A DNA stretch of 64,000 bases from JAAFJT01 sp043744275 (GCA_043744275.1 JAYTUY010000151.1:8774-72773), one strand, 5' to 3'; counted from the stretch's first letter, positions 19,474 to 29,551 are shown. Made by a program: numbers and translations. Notes: generated by a model from the letters alone, not told the origin.

Positions 19474-20223
19474 TTAAATAGAGTCAATGGGATTAGTGGG
19501 ATTACGAGGGATGGGATTAAAATCGGCGTCAAAACAATCCATTGCAGTACCTTTGAAGGCATAGATTAATGCTGCTTTCACGTCTTTATGCGCTTCAAAA
19601 ACAGTAAACCAAACAGAGAAGAAGCCGCGTCTATTAGCAAATTCTGCAACACCCTCGGCGGATATATTGTCGCTTTCGTAGTCCACTAATTTTCTTTTAG
19701 CTTTTTCCCAGTCTGTACGCCTATGAGACCACCGCATATCATTTATTGGAAAACCTAAAGGATGTTTTTTTGTACTGGGATATTTATTATTGCCTGGATA
19801 CTTATCTAAACCGACTAAATCAAGCAATGCAGTTGCTTTATCTTTTTGATTTTGAGCAGATAAATTTGAATTTATTCTTACCAATCCGCCTTCAACATAC
19901 TCAAAAGCCATCATCGTATTGTCAATGTGTGGAAAGTACATCAAAGACAAATCAACAGGCTTATTAGATTTGTTATCCTTCCCATTACAACGTCCACAAG
20001 CAATTAAGAAATTACCCCACTGGGTTCTAAGTATGTCATTTACTGAAGTAGCAACAATGTGTTCCACCTCTAAATCAGAGCTAAATATTTCACAATAATT
20101 GCAAAAGTGATCCAGATTTTGTTGAAGCATCGGGTTTGCCAACGTATGTGGATTGTAGGTTGCTGTTACAATTTTTCCTTCGGTCGTTGCATGTCCTATA
20201 TCCCATTTTTTGATAGGTCTCAT
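19474..20223 (-). CDS. HNH endonuclease (Septu PtuB-like)
   Basis: 249 residues with an HNH/zinc layout: CNYC (Cys41, Cys44), LEVEHIVATS with Glu54-His55, and CGRCNGKDNKS (Cys76, Cys79, Asn80). Such proteins form the nuclease half of the two-gene Septu anti-phage system, in which an AAA ATPase (PtuA) binds and restrains it. Its ATG overlaps the ATPase stop codon by four bases (ATGA), so translation is coupled. The C-terminal half is helical and unassigned. No iterated motif copy occurs between 19283 and 22375. An HNH nuclease of another two-gene system cannot be excluded. Confidence 0.7.
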   Translation of the reverse strand: MRPIKKWDIGHATTEGKIVTATYNPHTLANPMLQQNLDHFCNYCEIFSSDLEVEHIVATSVNDILRTQWGNFLIACGRCNGKDNKSNKPVDLSLMYFPHIDNTMMAFEYVEGGLVRINSNLSAQNQKDKATALLDLVGLDKYPGNNKYPSTKKHPLGFPINDMRWSHRRTDWEKAKRKLVDYESDNISAEGVAEFANRRGFFSVWFTVFEAHKDVKAALIYAFKGTAMDCFDADFNPIPRNPTNPIDSI

Positions 20224-21515
20224 AAATTGTATGCGTTTCGTTCAAGTTTTAAGGTAGCTACAAAAGTAGGGTCATCGCTGAATCGTTCTTCCAATTCATT
20301 TAATTTTTGTCGAAGTTCTGCAACTTCTGTATTAGAATCACTTGTTTTTCCTTGATTTATTAATTGATAATACTTTGTAGCAATTTCTACACGTTCCTTG
20401 AATGCTTCGCTACGAGCAACATCATCTACACCCATTTCAATTTCTGCAACATCTTCAATACCATAATCAGAAGGATTGAGTTCAAGCCCTTCATTGTCAT
20501 TTTCAAAGTCCAAATTGATAAGTTCATCTTTAGAAAGGCTTTGTACAATAAATGGAGAATGTGTAGTCGCCACAAACTGAATATTAGGAAAAGCTTTTTT
20601 AAGGTCTGAAACCACATGGCGTTGCCAATTAGGATGGAGATGTAAGTCCAATTCATCAATCATAACTACGCCATTGGTATCTGTTATGGCATTTTCTTGT
20701 TTGCTACCATTGAGTACAATACAACGGTAAGCCAATTCAGCAGTCATCTCAGTATAGGAAATGATGCCATCACTATGTAAATGGATGGGCAAATATTCAG
20801 AAACATAATCGTCCATATCAACATTGAGCCATAATTCTGTTCCAAGAAATGCTATTTTTTTTATGTAAGGATTTGCTATTTTCAAAGCATCAAAGAATAT
20901 CTGCTTGCTGTTGGGATATTCTTTCCCTTCTGCTACTAATATATCATAAGTCTTTAACCAAGCATCATATCTATATACAGATGGACGGATATCCATCCAA
21001 TTGTGATACCCCTCTTTAAAAATTTGCCTCCCAGTACGTGTAGCATTATTACGCCCTGTTCCGTATACACGCGATGTACCAAAAAAAGCAATAACAGGGA
21101 GGTCAAGGTCATCACTCCCTTTTAACATTTTATCATACTTTTCTTTACCTATATTCCTAATAACACCAATATCAACAACAGATGAAGTGGTGATATTTTT
21201 ATTTTCAGGAATTTGTCTTCGCCATATTATCAACTCCGAATGTTCTGATAAAGTCCCTTTTGCCTCTACAATGACAGGTGTATGTCGAATTAAATATCCA
21301 TTGCTACTTTGACGAATTTCATCAGGTATGATATGTCTTTTGACAGCTTCTGGTATTGCCAATAAGTATGCTCCACAAGCTACTCTAAGTGCATGAAGCC
21401 ATGTCGATTTACCACTCCTGTTGATACCTATGAGGACTGTAAAGTGCGGATTAAACGAATAAGTTTGCTCCTCAACATTGCGAAAGTTTTTTAAAAAGAG
21501 CGTCTCTATTCTCAT
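20220..21515 (-). CDS. AAA ATPase (Septu PtuA-like)
   Basis: 431 residues. Walker A GINRSGKST at 30-38, Walker B VVMIDELDLHLHPNWQ with Asp287-Glu288, and ATTHSPFIV (about 316-324) mark an SMC-like AAA_21/AAA_15 ATPase; the last 60 residues (from TEVAELRQKLNELEERF) look coiled. Pairing with an HNH partner by a 4-bp overlap gives the Septu type I layout. No reverse transcriptase or msr-msd-like RNA gene is adjacent, so it is not the retron form. It starts about 240 bp from the sortilin-like gene's terminator. ATP-dependent oligomerisation that gates the nuclease is known for the family; activity here is inferred. Confidence 0.75.
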   Translation of the reverse strand: MRIETLFLKNFRNVEEQTYSFNPHFTVLIGINRSGKSTWLHALRVACGAYLLAIPEAVKRHIIPDEIRQSSNGYLIRHTPVIVEAKGTLSEHSELIIWRRQIPENKNITTSSVVDIGVIRNIGKEKYDKMLKGSDDLDLPVIAFFGTSRVYGTGRNNATRTGRQIFKEGYHNWMDIRPSVYRYDAWLKTYDILVAEGKEYPNSKQIFFDALKIANPYIKKIAFLGTELWLNVDMDDYVSEYLPIHLHSDGIISYTEMTAELAYRCIVLNGSKQENAITDTNGVVMIDELDLHLHPNWQRHVVSDLKKAFPNIQFVATTHSPFIVQSLSKDELINLDFENDNEGLELNPSDYGIEDVAEIEMGVDDVARSEAFKERVEIATKYYQLINQGKTSDSNTEVAELRQKLNELEERFSDDPTFVATLKLERNAYNL

Positions 21516-21673
21516 TATTTAAGTAATTGTTGAATCTTGTTCTGATTCTTTTCTTTTGTGCAAAGATATAACAATGAAGTGATAATTTTAAACCACAAGT
21601 AGATAGCTTTTTAATTGAAATTTGCTAAGGGGTAGATAGTTCAAAACACGTTTCCAGCCGTTAATTAACAGAA

Positions 21674-21728
21674 AAGGCACATATTTCTCATAGAGTTTTA
21701 AAAAAACTATGTTTTCTCTATGTGCCTT
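21674..21728 (-). terminator. Terminator of the BNR propeller gene
   Basis: AAGGCACATA (21674-21683) pairs with TATGTGCCTT (21719-21728); CTCATAGAGTTTT and AAAACTATG-type sequence inside gives a second partial pairing. It lies just past the stop of the minus-strand gene ending at 21757, with T-rich sequence following on that strand. Confidence 0.6.
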
Positions 21729-21756
21729 ATGTAATAATTAAATACGCTAAAAAAAA

Positions 21757-24700
21757 TCAAGGCTTCACCACAGCATTCAATTTAATCACCGAGGTCTTAA
21801 AGCTCTCTGCTTTTTGATTGAATTTAGGTATATCTTCTGCAATGACTTTGGCTAATTTAGTCAATTGCATGTCCACTTGTTTCGATAAATCTTCATAAGC
21901 TTCTTGCACTTGACTGGTTGGTTTTGCATCCGCCGAAGCAGCTACTGAACCCAAGCCTGCAATCTTATCATTCAACTTAATTGGTAAAGCCAAGAGGTCT
22001 TGAAAAGCTTTGGCTTTGTGCTGAATGAGTTCATCTTCCACGCCTTGAATTTTTTCTAACATGGGCTTCGAAATGGCTTCTATTTCTTTCTTAAAAGTTG
22101 AGTCTTGCACATTGCTGAGGTAATCCGTTACCTGTTTGCGAATGGTGCGGAGGTCATTCACGGCTTTATGCGTTTCGCTGAGTTTATCTCTCACACGCAG
22201 TTGAAATTTGACGCTTTCTGCAATATTATCCACTGATGCCTCTACGCGAGGGTCTTTTTTAATCTCAAATGGCTGTTTGCCAAAAGACTCTTTACCGATG
22301 ATGAGTTCGACGAAGTATTTGCCTGGCGGCACTTTTGGACCCGTTACTTGACCCGACCACATCATGGCGGGTGTCCCCTCAGTATCAGTGGCATCTGGAT
22401 AGCGGGTATCCCAAACGAATGTGTTGATGCCCGTCTCAGCCGCCGCTACACCTGCCCGTTCTATTTTATCTTTCTGATAAAAGTCTTTGCTCACTTCTAA
22501 AGCCTTCCCTTTTTTATCTTTTACACTTGAATAGGTGATGATAGAATCGCCTTTTTCAGTCGTGAATTTGAGCAATAATTCATCCTTTGGTTTGTCTTTA
22601 ATGCTGTAATTAATCATCACACCATTGGGTGCATTTTCACCAACTTGAATATCATTAGCGAATGAAGCAGCGGCACCGCCTACACGCCAAGCGGGTTCAG
22701 GTACAAACAGATGTGCTTTTTGCTCGGCTACTGAGGGGTTGTCCATGATTTGATACAAAGGCTCTATATTGTCCAAAATCCAAAACGCACGTCCATGTGT
22801 AGCCACACACAAGTCTTTTTCCCTTGCTTGAATTTGCAAATCATGAATGGGCGTGACGGGTAAATTATTGTTCAAAGGCTGCCAATTTGCTCCATCATTG
22901 AAGGAAACGAAAATGCCAATTTCAGTACCTGCATAGAGCAAGCCTTTTTTATTGGGGTCTTCTCGAATCACTCGGCAGAAAGCATTTTCAGGCAACCCCT
23001 CAGTAATTTTAGTCCAAGTTTTGCCAAAGTCTTTTGTTTTATATAAATATGGCTTGGTATCATCTACTTTATATCTATTGGCGGCGAGGTAAGCCGTTCC
23101 AGCATCAAATCTTCCTGCTTCTACGATGCTCATCATTGCCCATTCGCCTAAATTTGGAATATTGCATTTAGTCCAATTTTTTCCGCCATCGGTAGAAACA
23201 TGCATCCAACCATCGTCGCTACCTGCCCAAAAGACGCCTTTTTGAATGTATGACTCTGCGAAAGTGAAAATGGTTGAGAATGTTTCAGCACCTGTATTAT
23301 CTTTAGTAATGGGTCCACCGCTTGATTTGGTGGTGTTTGTATCGTTGCGAGTCAAAACGGGAGAAATGACTTCCCAACTTTGACCACCATCCGTCGTGCG
23401 ATGCACATACTGCGAAGTAGCATAAATAACTTTAGAATCATGAGGACTGAATACAATTGGATAAGTCCATTGAAAACGGTATTTCATAGCATCGGCTGCA
23501 TCGCCGAGGTATTGAATTGGATTAGGAGAAACGTCTTGAGTTTGACCTGTTTTTAGATTGCCTTTATCCATTTGACCCATATAATTGCCACCATAAACGA
23601 TGTCTGAATTGTTCGGATCGCTCACTACATAACCGCTTTCACCTCCTGCTACAACTTCCCAATCCTGTCTGTTGACACCAAATCCACCTGTATTTCTACT
23701 TGAAACCCTTAGCGAAGAGTTGTCTTGTTGCGCTCCATAAAGATGATAAGGGAAATCATTGTCCACTGAAATATGGTAGAATTGACAGGTTGGAATATCC
23801 AATTCAGTGAATGTTCTGCCTTGATTGTAAGTGACCTCTGCACCGCCATCATCGCCGAGGATAAAGTTTTGAGGATTTTTAGGATTTACCCAAATATCAT
23901 GAGTATCGCCGTGACCGACTTGAATTTGTCTGAATGTTTTGCCGCCGTCACTGGTGTATTGAAAATTGACATTGAGCACATACAACGCATCATTATTGCT
24001 TGGATCTGCTTCAATTTCGCAATAATACCAAGGGCGTTGCCAAAGGTTTTTATCGTTATTAATGCGTGTCCAAGTTTCTCCTGCATCTTCACTGCGGAAC
24101 AAACCACCGTTTTTATTTTCAATAATAGCCCATACTCGGTTGCCATTAAAAGGCGAAACAGCTACACCCATTTTACCTAATATACCAACTGGCAAACCTG
24201 GCTTTTTGGAGATATTCGTCCAACTATTCCCACCATCCGTTGATTTATATAAGCCTGAGCCTTCGCCACCGCTACTCATCATATGGTTATTTCGAAAACA
24301 TTCCCACATTCCAGCATATAATACTGAGGGGTTAGTCGGATCCATGTGGATTTCGATGCCGCCAGTTTTATCATTCGTAGGCGCGAGTATTTGTTGCCAA
24401 GTCATGCCACCATCGGAGGAGCGATAGATGCCGCGCTCTTCGGCGTTCATAGCTTTAGTGGTTCGACCAAAAGGATTGCCGAGCGAAGCGACATAGACCA
24501 AATTGGCATCTTTAGGATTGACAACAATGCGAGCAATTCCCCATGATTTTTTGAGACCTATACTCCGCCATGTTTTACCGGCATCGGTTGATTTATACAT
24601 ACCATCGCCGCCAGAAATATTGCCGCGAATATCCGTTTCGCCCGTACCTGCATAAACGACATTCGGGTCGGAAGGTGCGACCGTAATAGCCCCCACCGAA

Positions 24701-24972
24701 GAGGATTTGAAAGCTGAATCTGAGACGGGTAGCCATCGCATACCACCATCAATTGTTTTCCAAACGCCTCCACCTGTTGCACCGAAGTAGAAGGTCAAGG
24801 GTTGATCAGCATGACCAGCAACTGCTGTACTTCTACCACCTCTGAATGGACCGACATTGCGCCATTTGAGGGATTTGAGTAGGTCTTGGCTGATAGGTTT
24901 TTTATTTTGAGCGACCCCCTCAGTATTATAGAGCATGAAGAGGACAAAAGCGAAAATGGAGAATTTTCTCAT
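21757..24972 (-). CDS. Exported BNR/sortilin-type beta-propeller protein
   Basis: 1071 residues. A signal peptide (RKFSIFAFVLFMLYNTEGVAQ) precedes two propellers built from sortilin/BNR repeats with Asp-box motifs (S-x-D-x-G-x-x-W), for example KSTDAGKTWRSIG, RSSDGGMTWQQI, RSEDAGETWTRI, HRTTDGGQSWEVI and STDGGKNWTKC. After about residue 730 comes a beta-sandwich-like region and a helical tail with repeated L-K heptads. Proteins of this kind are periplasmic or surface-bound and widespread in Bacteroidota; some relatives are xyloglucanases, but no catalytic Asp pair can be assigned here. Five motif copies (22375, 22729, 22996, 24322, 24916), one coding TEG in the signal peptide. Confidence 0.85.
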   Translation of the reverse strand: MRKFSIFAFVLFMLYNTEGVAQNKKPISQDLLKSLKWRNVGPFRGGRSTAVAGHADQPLTFYFGATGGGVWKTIDGGMRWLPVSDSAFKSSSVGAITVAPSDPNVVYAGTGETDIRGNISGGDGMYKSTDAGKTWRSIGLKKSWGIARIVVNPKDANLVYVASLGNPFGRTTKAMNAEERGIYRSSDGGMTWQQILAPTNDKTGGIEIHMDPTNPSVLYAGMWECFRNNHMMSSGGEGSGLYKSTDGGNSWTNISKKPGLPVGILGKMGVAVSPFNGNRVWAIIENKNGGLFRSEDAGETWTRINNDKNLWQRPWYYCEIEADPSNNDALYVLNVNFQYTSDGGKTFRQIQVGHGDTHDIWVNPKNPQNFILGDDGGAEVTYNQGRTFTELDIPTCQFYHISVDNDFPYHLYGAQQDNSSLRVSSRNTGGFGVNRQDWEVVAGGESGYVVSDPNNSDIVYGGNYMGQMDKGNLKTGQTQDVSPNPIQYLGDAADAMKYRFQWTYPIVFSPHDSKVIYATSQYVHRTTDGGQSWEVISPVLTRNDTNTTKSSGGPITKDNTGAETFSTIFTFAESYIQKGVFWAGSDDGWMHVSTDGGKNWTKCNIPNLGEWAMMSIVEAGRFDAGTAYLAANRYKVDDTKPYLYKTKDFGKTWTKITEGLPENAFCRVIREDPNKKGLLYAGTEIGIFVSFNDGANWQPLNNNLPVTPIHDLQIQAREKDLCVATHGRAFWILDNIEPLYQIMDNPSVAEQKAHLFVPEPAWRVGGAAASFANDIQVGENAPNGVMINYSIKDKPKDELLLKFTTEKGDSIITYSSVKDKKGKALEVSKDFYQKDKIERAGVAAAETGINTFVWDTRYPDATDTEGTPAMMWSGQVTGPKVPPGKYFVELIIGKESFGKQPFEIKKDPRVEASVDNIAESVKFQLRVRDKLSETHKAVNDLRTIRKQVTDYLSNVQDSTFKKEIEAISKPMLEKIQGVEDELIQHKAKAFQDLLALPIKLNDKIAGLGSVAASADAKPTSQVQEAYEDLSKQVDMQLTKLAKVIAEDIPKFNQKAESFKTSVIKLNAVVKP

Positions 24973-25084
24973 AACGAAGTTTGGTTTAATTTGACAATAA
25001 CTGACCTTAATCTAAAAAGGGAATAGGTCGTTTTTAAAAATTTTGTTAGAAATTGATTGATATTTAAAATGATAATTAAATGAG

Positions 25085-25210
25085 TTGATTGACGTTTTCC
25101 CCCTAACCCTCAAGGGGGAACGCTTTCGAGGTAATTCAATGTTTTAGCACTTTTTTAATATTACTTCCAAAGTGTTCCCCCTTGGGGGTTAGGGGGAAAA
25201 CGTCAATCAA
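25085..25210. repeat. Inverted-repeat element, CCCCCTAACCC family, copy 1
   Basis: Arms of about 37 bp (25085-25121 and 25174-25210) beginning TTGATTGACGTTTTCCCCC. Within each arm CCCCCTAACC..AAGGGGG can fold on itself. The 52-bp centre contains ACTTCCAAAG next to the right arm, shared with the second copy at 47282-47386. It looks like a MITE-type element, with no coding capacity. Confidence 0.7.
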
Positions 25211-25317
25211 AGAACTCATAACTCCAAAACAAGGTAAGATTATATTTTACATTCAAAAGGAAATATGGTTGAAATTAGACTTTAATTATTTTATTTTCGA
25301 CCTATTACCTTATCATG

Positions 25318-25546
25318 GGCAATGGGTAATAGTGTAATAGGCAATGGGTAATAGTGTAATAGGCAATGGGTAATAGGCAATGGGTAATATGGTAATGGGT
25401 AATGGGAATGGGTAATGGGTAATAGGCAATGGGTAATAGGCAATGGGTAATATGGTAATGGGTAATATGGTAATGGGTAATAGGTAATGGGTAATGGGTA
25501 ATATGGTAATGGGTAATGGGTAATGGGTAATAGGCAATGGGTAATT
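25318..25546. repeat. Heptad-period tandem repeat tract (GGGTAAT/AGGCAAT)
   Basis: About 230 bp of degenerate units, mostly GGGTAAT and AGGCAAT (7 bp) with some 8-bp ATGGTAAT or AGTGTAAT units. Two frames on the minus strand stay open through it only because the repeat lacks stop codons. The remainder of the 831-bp gap (24973-25803) holds the element at 25085 and AT-rich sequence. Confidence 0.85.
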
Positions 25547-25803
25547 GTGTGAAATAATATTTTGAAAAATTTAAACAAGTTGTTAATTTTATATTGCATA
25601 TTTAAATAAGATGTTAATCTTCAAAGACATCTTGAAATAAAATCCATAAGTTTTAAATTTTATTTGAATATTTTATCTATTTATTTTTACTTCGCACTTG
25701 AAAATTTTACAACGAACTACTTCCTCCCAATAAACAAGAAGCTTGGCACTTCAAATGAAAAATTTTATCCAACTTTTTTTTAATTAATCAAACCAATTTC
25801 TGC

Positions 25804-28800
25804 ATGTTAAAATTTGCTAAAGTTTTGTTGCTGTCTATTGTCATAATAGCATCGGCAACCTCGACCCTTACAGCCCAAACATGGCTCGAACTCAAAGAGC
25901 AAGGCGCTAACTACAATCAAATCAAAGCAGCATTTCTAAGAGATAATGCTGGAAAAATGAAAGAATTTAAACGTGAATTGCAAAAAGAAGTCAATGGCAA
26001 AGCGGCTCCTGAAGCGCAATACGAACGCGAGATGGAAGGCATGGTTCAATTTATGCGCTGGTCTGAGTTTGTCGGTCCGCGCGTGAAGGAATCTAATGGC
26101 GATTTGACTTCTATTAGCGAAGGGATGTATCGCGCCATCGCTAAAAAAAGTAGAGAAGTTCAAACTCGCGCAGCCAGCTGGACTTTAATGGGTCCTAAAA
26201 GTACACCTACAAATGGTGGAAATGGTCGTGTGAATGCCATTAGAGTGCATCCAACTGATCCTAATATTCTCTTCGCCTGTACACCCGCGAGTGGTTTATG
26301 GAAATCTACTAACGGTGGCACTTCATGGGCACCCATTTCTGATGCTATTTCAGCTTTGGGTTGTACAGATGTAGCGATTGATCCATCAAATACCAACGTT
26401 ATGTATTTGGCAACAGGTGATGGTGACGCAGCGGATGTTTTTACTTTGGGTGTTTATAAATCAACGGATGGTGGTGCTTCTTGGGCACCAACGACTTTGG
26501 TTTTCAACCTTAGCAGTGGTCAAACGCTTTCTAAAATTTTGATTGACCCGACCAATTCTAATACGATTATCGTTGGTGGTAGAGCCGGTATTTATCGCTC
26601 GACTGATGCCGGTGCAACATGGACTCAAACCATGACAGCAGGCGTGCGTGATTTGGAATTTCAAGTGGGTAACCCCTCAGTCGTTTTTGCGGGTGGCTAT
26701 GGTACGAACGTTGGTTTTTGGCGTTCGACCAATGGCGGTGTGGCTTGGACTAAGATTGCGACAGTGCCTTCTACGGCGGCTCAACGTGTAGCAGTTGGCA
26801 TTACAGCGGCTGATCCACTTTATGTTTATGCTTTAGTAGCCAATGACGGGGCTACATCTACGACTGCTTATGGTTTGAAAGGCGTCTATCTCTCAGTAGA
26901 TGGCGGCGTTACTTTTACTCAAAAATTTTTAGGTACAACCACTAATACATTGGGTTGGTCAACAGGTGGCACAGGCGATAAAGATGGTCAAGGTTGGTAC
27001 GATCTTTCGATTGCCGTTTCTCCAATAGATAAAAATATTTTATTTACAGGCGGTGTCAATATTTGGAAATCTATCAACGGCGGTGCAGCTTGGACTAAAA
27101 ATACAGCTTGGGATGCCTCTCATACAGCAGGTAATTATGTTCATGCTGATAATCATGATATCATATATGCAGGTACGAATGTATATGCAACTTGCGATGG
27201 CGGTGTTTTCAAAACAGCCAATGAAGGAACAGCTTGGACTGATATTAGTGCTAATATTTCAAATGCACAATTGTATGGTTTAGGTCTTTCGGGTATTAAT
27301 GCCAATACAATTATTAGCGGACATCAGGACAACGGTACAAATCGCACAACCAATGGCACGACTTGGGCACAAGTCAACGGCGGTGATGGTATGTTGTGTT
27401 TCATTGACCGCACCAGTGATAATAATATGTTTTCTTCAATTTATTACGGTAGTTTATACCGTTCTACTAATGGTGGCGGTTCATTTTCAAGCATTTATAC
27501 CGTGCCTGGCGGTGGTTGGGTAACGCCGTGGTTGCAAGACCCTGTGACTGCTACAACGCTTTATGCAGGTGGTACGAACGTTGTGAAAAGTACCAATAGC
27601 GGTACTGCTTGGGCAACTATCAGTAGTTTTGCAACAGCAGTCGGTACACTTGTGGCTTTAGATGTTGCTAAATCCAATAATCAAGTCATTGTAGCAGTGA
27701 GTGGTACAAATGTGATGAAAACCATCAATGGCGGAACAGCTTGGACAGATATTACAGCCGGCTTGCCTGCTGGCACAGCCATTCAAACTGTTCATATTGA
27801 CGTCAACGATGCCAATAAAATTTATGTCGGTTTAGCAAGTTACGCTGGTAATTCAGCGTTCTGCTCTTCGAATGGTGGCACGACTTGGACAAATATTTCA
27901 GCTGGTATGCCATCACTACCAGTCAATTGTTTTATTACTCAAAACAGTGTGGCGGGAGTTGTTTATTGCGGCAATGATTTAGGTGTTTATTACTCCAATA
28001 ATTCAGGCGCTGCATGGCAATCATTTACAGGCGGTATGCCAGGCATTATTGTTAAAGATTTGGAAATTTTTTATCCAACAAGTAAAATCAGAGCGGCTAC
28101 ATATGGTCGCGGCATTTGGGAATCTAATTTGAATGGCTCAAATGCTGCCCCCTCAGTATCTATCACTTCTCCAGCCAGCGGAGCCGTTTTCGCTTCACCA
28201 GCTACTATCACAATCGATGCCAATGCAGCTGATGGGGATGGCACTGTATCAAATGTTGAATTTTATAACGGTTCAACTTTGTTAGGTAGCGATAATACTG
28301 CTCCTTATTCATTTACATGGGCAGGTGTCGGTGTGGGTTCATACTCACTTACAGCAAAAGCTTTTGATAATGTAGGGGCTTCTACTGTTTCTACGGCTGT
28401 GGCTATTTCTGTTTCATTGGCTAATGATGCAGGTATTTCTGCCATCGCTGCTCCATCAGGCACTATTACAACGGCAAGCGTGACCCCCTCAGTAACTTTG
28501 AAGAATTTTGGAAGTGCAACACTGACTTCTGTTGCTATTTTATATAAAGTAGATGCCGGCGCAGAAAGCACATTCAATTGGACAGGCTCATTGGCTTCAG
28601 GTGCTACTGTAAGCGTAGGTTTAACAGCTGTCACAGGTTATTCAGCAGCTGCTCATACATTTACTGCGAAAACATCGGCTCCAAATGGTGCAACAGATGG
28701 CAATACTGCCAATGATGCTATTACATCTAATTTTACATATTCTTCATCTACTTGCTCTGATTTAAATGAACCAGCGGATAATTCATCTACTACAGCGACT

Positions 28801-29439
28801 GTTATGGCAGTGAATACATCCATCAATTCTCAAATTGGTACTGCAACTGATTTGGATTTTTACAAATTTACAACTACGGCAGCAACTCCTAAGATAAAAG
28901 TCACTTTGACTAATCTTCCTTTTGACTACGATGTAAGACTTTATAGTTCAACAGGTGCTGGTGCTTTAAGTTCTCAAATTGGTATTTCTCAAAATAATGG
29001 AACAGCCAGTGAAACCATTATTTATAATATTTCAACGAGTGCTAAAACGTATTACATCAGAGTAAATGGTTATAGCGGTGCACTTTCTACGACAGTTTGT
29101 TACAATTTGACAGTGAGTACAGGAGCGACTAATTTCAGCCGTCCGTTTGTAGCTGCGGTTAATACAGATAAAGTGTTGCTTGAAAAAGTAAAAATGTTAG
29201 TATTCCCTAACCCAGCTACGGATATTGTCAATATTCAATTCATTGCACAAAATGAAGGCGAGTATAAAATTAGCTTGATTGATGTAGTAGGAAAAGAAGT
29301 ACTGAATCAAATCAATAATTTTAGCGAAGGCGAAAACAGTGTGGAAATGAAAACGAACAATTTGCCTAAAGGTGTTTATCTTGTAAAAGTGAGCAGCGGG
29401 AGTCAAACTGAAGTGAGTAAGTTGATTATTGAAAAGTAA
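25804..29439 (+). CDS. T9SS-exported BNR propeller protein with Ig, CARDB and PPC-like domains
   Basis: 1211 residues. Signal peptide (LKFAKVLLLSIVIIASATSTLTA), then a sortilin/BNR propeller region to about 775 with many Asp boxes (KSTNGGTSWAPI, KSTDGGASWAPT, RSTDAGATWTQT). A bacterial Ig-like domain starts near 782 (SITSPASGAVFASPATI), a CARDB-like domain near 873 (NDAGISAIAAPSG), and a pre-peptidase C-terminal (PPC)-type domain near 983 (CSDLNEPADNSS). The end, from about 1132 (LVFPNPATDIVNIQF...LPKGVYLVKVSSG), is a type A T9SS sorting domain, so the protein is secreted or surface-attached. Motif copies 26673, 28149 and 28485 all read PSV. An inverted motif pair terminates it. Ligand unknown. 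Confidence 0.9.
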   Translation: MLKFAKVLLLSIVIIASATSTLTAQTWLELKEQGANYNQIKAAFLRDNAGKMKEFKRELQKEVNGKAAPEAQYEREMEGMVQFMRWSEFVGPRVKESNGDLTSISEGMYRAIAKKSREVQTRAASWTLMGPKSTPTNGGNGRVNAIRVHPTDPNILFACTPASGLWKSTNGGTSWAPISDAISALGCTDVAIDPSNTNVMYLATGDGDAADVFTLGVYKSTDGGASWAPTTLVFNLSSGQTLSKILIDPTNSNTIIVGGRAGIYRSTDAGATWTQTMTAGVRDLEFQVGNPSVVFAGGYGTNVGFWRSTNGGVAWTKIATVPSTAAQRVAVGITAADPLYVYALVANDGATSTTAYGLKGVYLSVDGGVTFTQKFLGTTTNTLGWSTGGTGDKDGQGWYDLSIAVSPIDKNILFTGGVNIWKSINGGAAWTKNTAWDASHTAGNYVHADNHDIIYAGTNVYATCDGGVFKTANEGTAWTDISANISNAQLYGLGLSGINANTIISGHQDNGTNRTTNGTTWAQVNGGDGMLCFIDRTSDNNMFSSIYYGSLYRSTNGGGSFSSIYTVPGGGWVTPWLQDPVTATTLYAGGTNVVKSTNSGTAWATISSFATAVGTLVALDVAKSNNQVIVAVSGTNVMKTINGGTAWTDITAGLPAGTAIQTVHIDVNDANKIYVGLASYAGNSAFCSSNGGTTWTNISAGMPSLPVNCFITQNSVAGVVYCGNDLGVYYSNNSGAAWQSFTGGMPGIIVKDLEIFYPTSKIRAATYGRGIWESNLNGSNAAPSVSITSPASGAVFASPATITIDANAADGDGTVSNVEFYNGSTLLGSDNTAPYSFTWAGVGVGSYSLTAKAFDNVGASTVSTAVAISVSLANDAGISAIAAPSGTITTASVTPSVTLKNFGSATLTSVAILYKVDAGAESTFNWTGSLASGATVSVGLTAVTGYSAAAHTFTAKTSAPNGATDGNTANDAITSNFTYSSSTCSDLNEPADNSSTTATVMAVNTSINSQIGTATDLDFYKFTTTAATPKIKVTLTNLPFDYDVRLYSSTGAGALSSQIGISQNNGTASETIIYNISTSAKTYYIRVNGYSGALSTTVCYNLTVSTGATNFSRPFVAAVNTDKVLLEKVKMLVFPNPATDIVNIQFIAQNEGEYKISLIDVVGKEVLNQINNFSEGENSVEMKTNNLPKGVYLVKVSSGSQTEVSKLIIEK

Positions 29440-29451
29440 AAACTCTTGAGT

Positions 29452-29500
29452 TTTTATGTTTTACATTTTACATTTAGAATTTTATATTTTATATTTAAAA
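29452..29500. repeat. Heptad tandem repeat TTTTACA-type
   Basis: Seven consecutive 7-bp units: TTTTATG, TTTTACA twice, TTTAGAA, TTTTATA twice, TTTAAAA. It sits between the stop codon of the T9SS protein and its terminator. The rest of the 580-bp gap to 30019 is AT-rich and shows no RNA gene that I can support. Confidence 0.7.
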
Positions 29501-29515
29501 TAATAGAAAAAAACA

Positions 29516-29551
29516 ACCCCCTCAGTATCCGTACTGAGGGGGTGTTTTTTT
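29516..29551 (+). terminator. Terminator built from an inverted pair of the iterated motif
   Basis: ACCCCCTCAGTA (29516-29527), loop TCCG, TACTGAGGGGGT (29532-29543), then GTTTTTTT. The 12-bp perfect stem is two head-to-head copies of the iterated motif. An A-rich run before the stem makes it potentially bidirectional. This is the arrangement in which DNA uptake sequences act as terminators in Neisseria and Haemophilus. Confidence 0.92.

Noticed and set aside
20220..21515. Retron-type Septu (with reverse transcriptase)
   Set aside because: No reverse transcriptase or structured msr-msd region lies next to the pair; the flanking genes are a caspase and a beta-propeller protein.
25291..25599. 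Open frames through the GGGTAAT repeat (about 100 and 74 codons, Pro-Ile-Thr-His-Tyr rich)
   Set aside because: They exist only because the 7-8 bp repeat has no stop codons; there is no homologous-looking domain and no ribosome-binding context.
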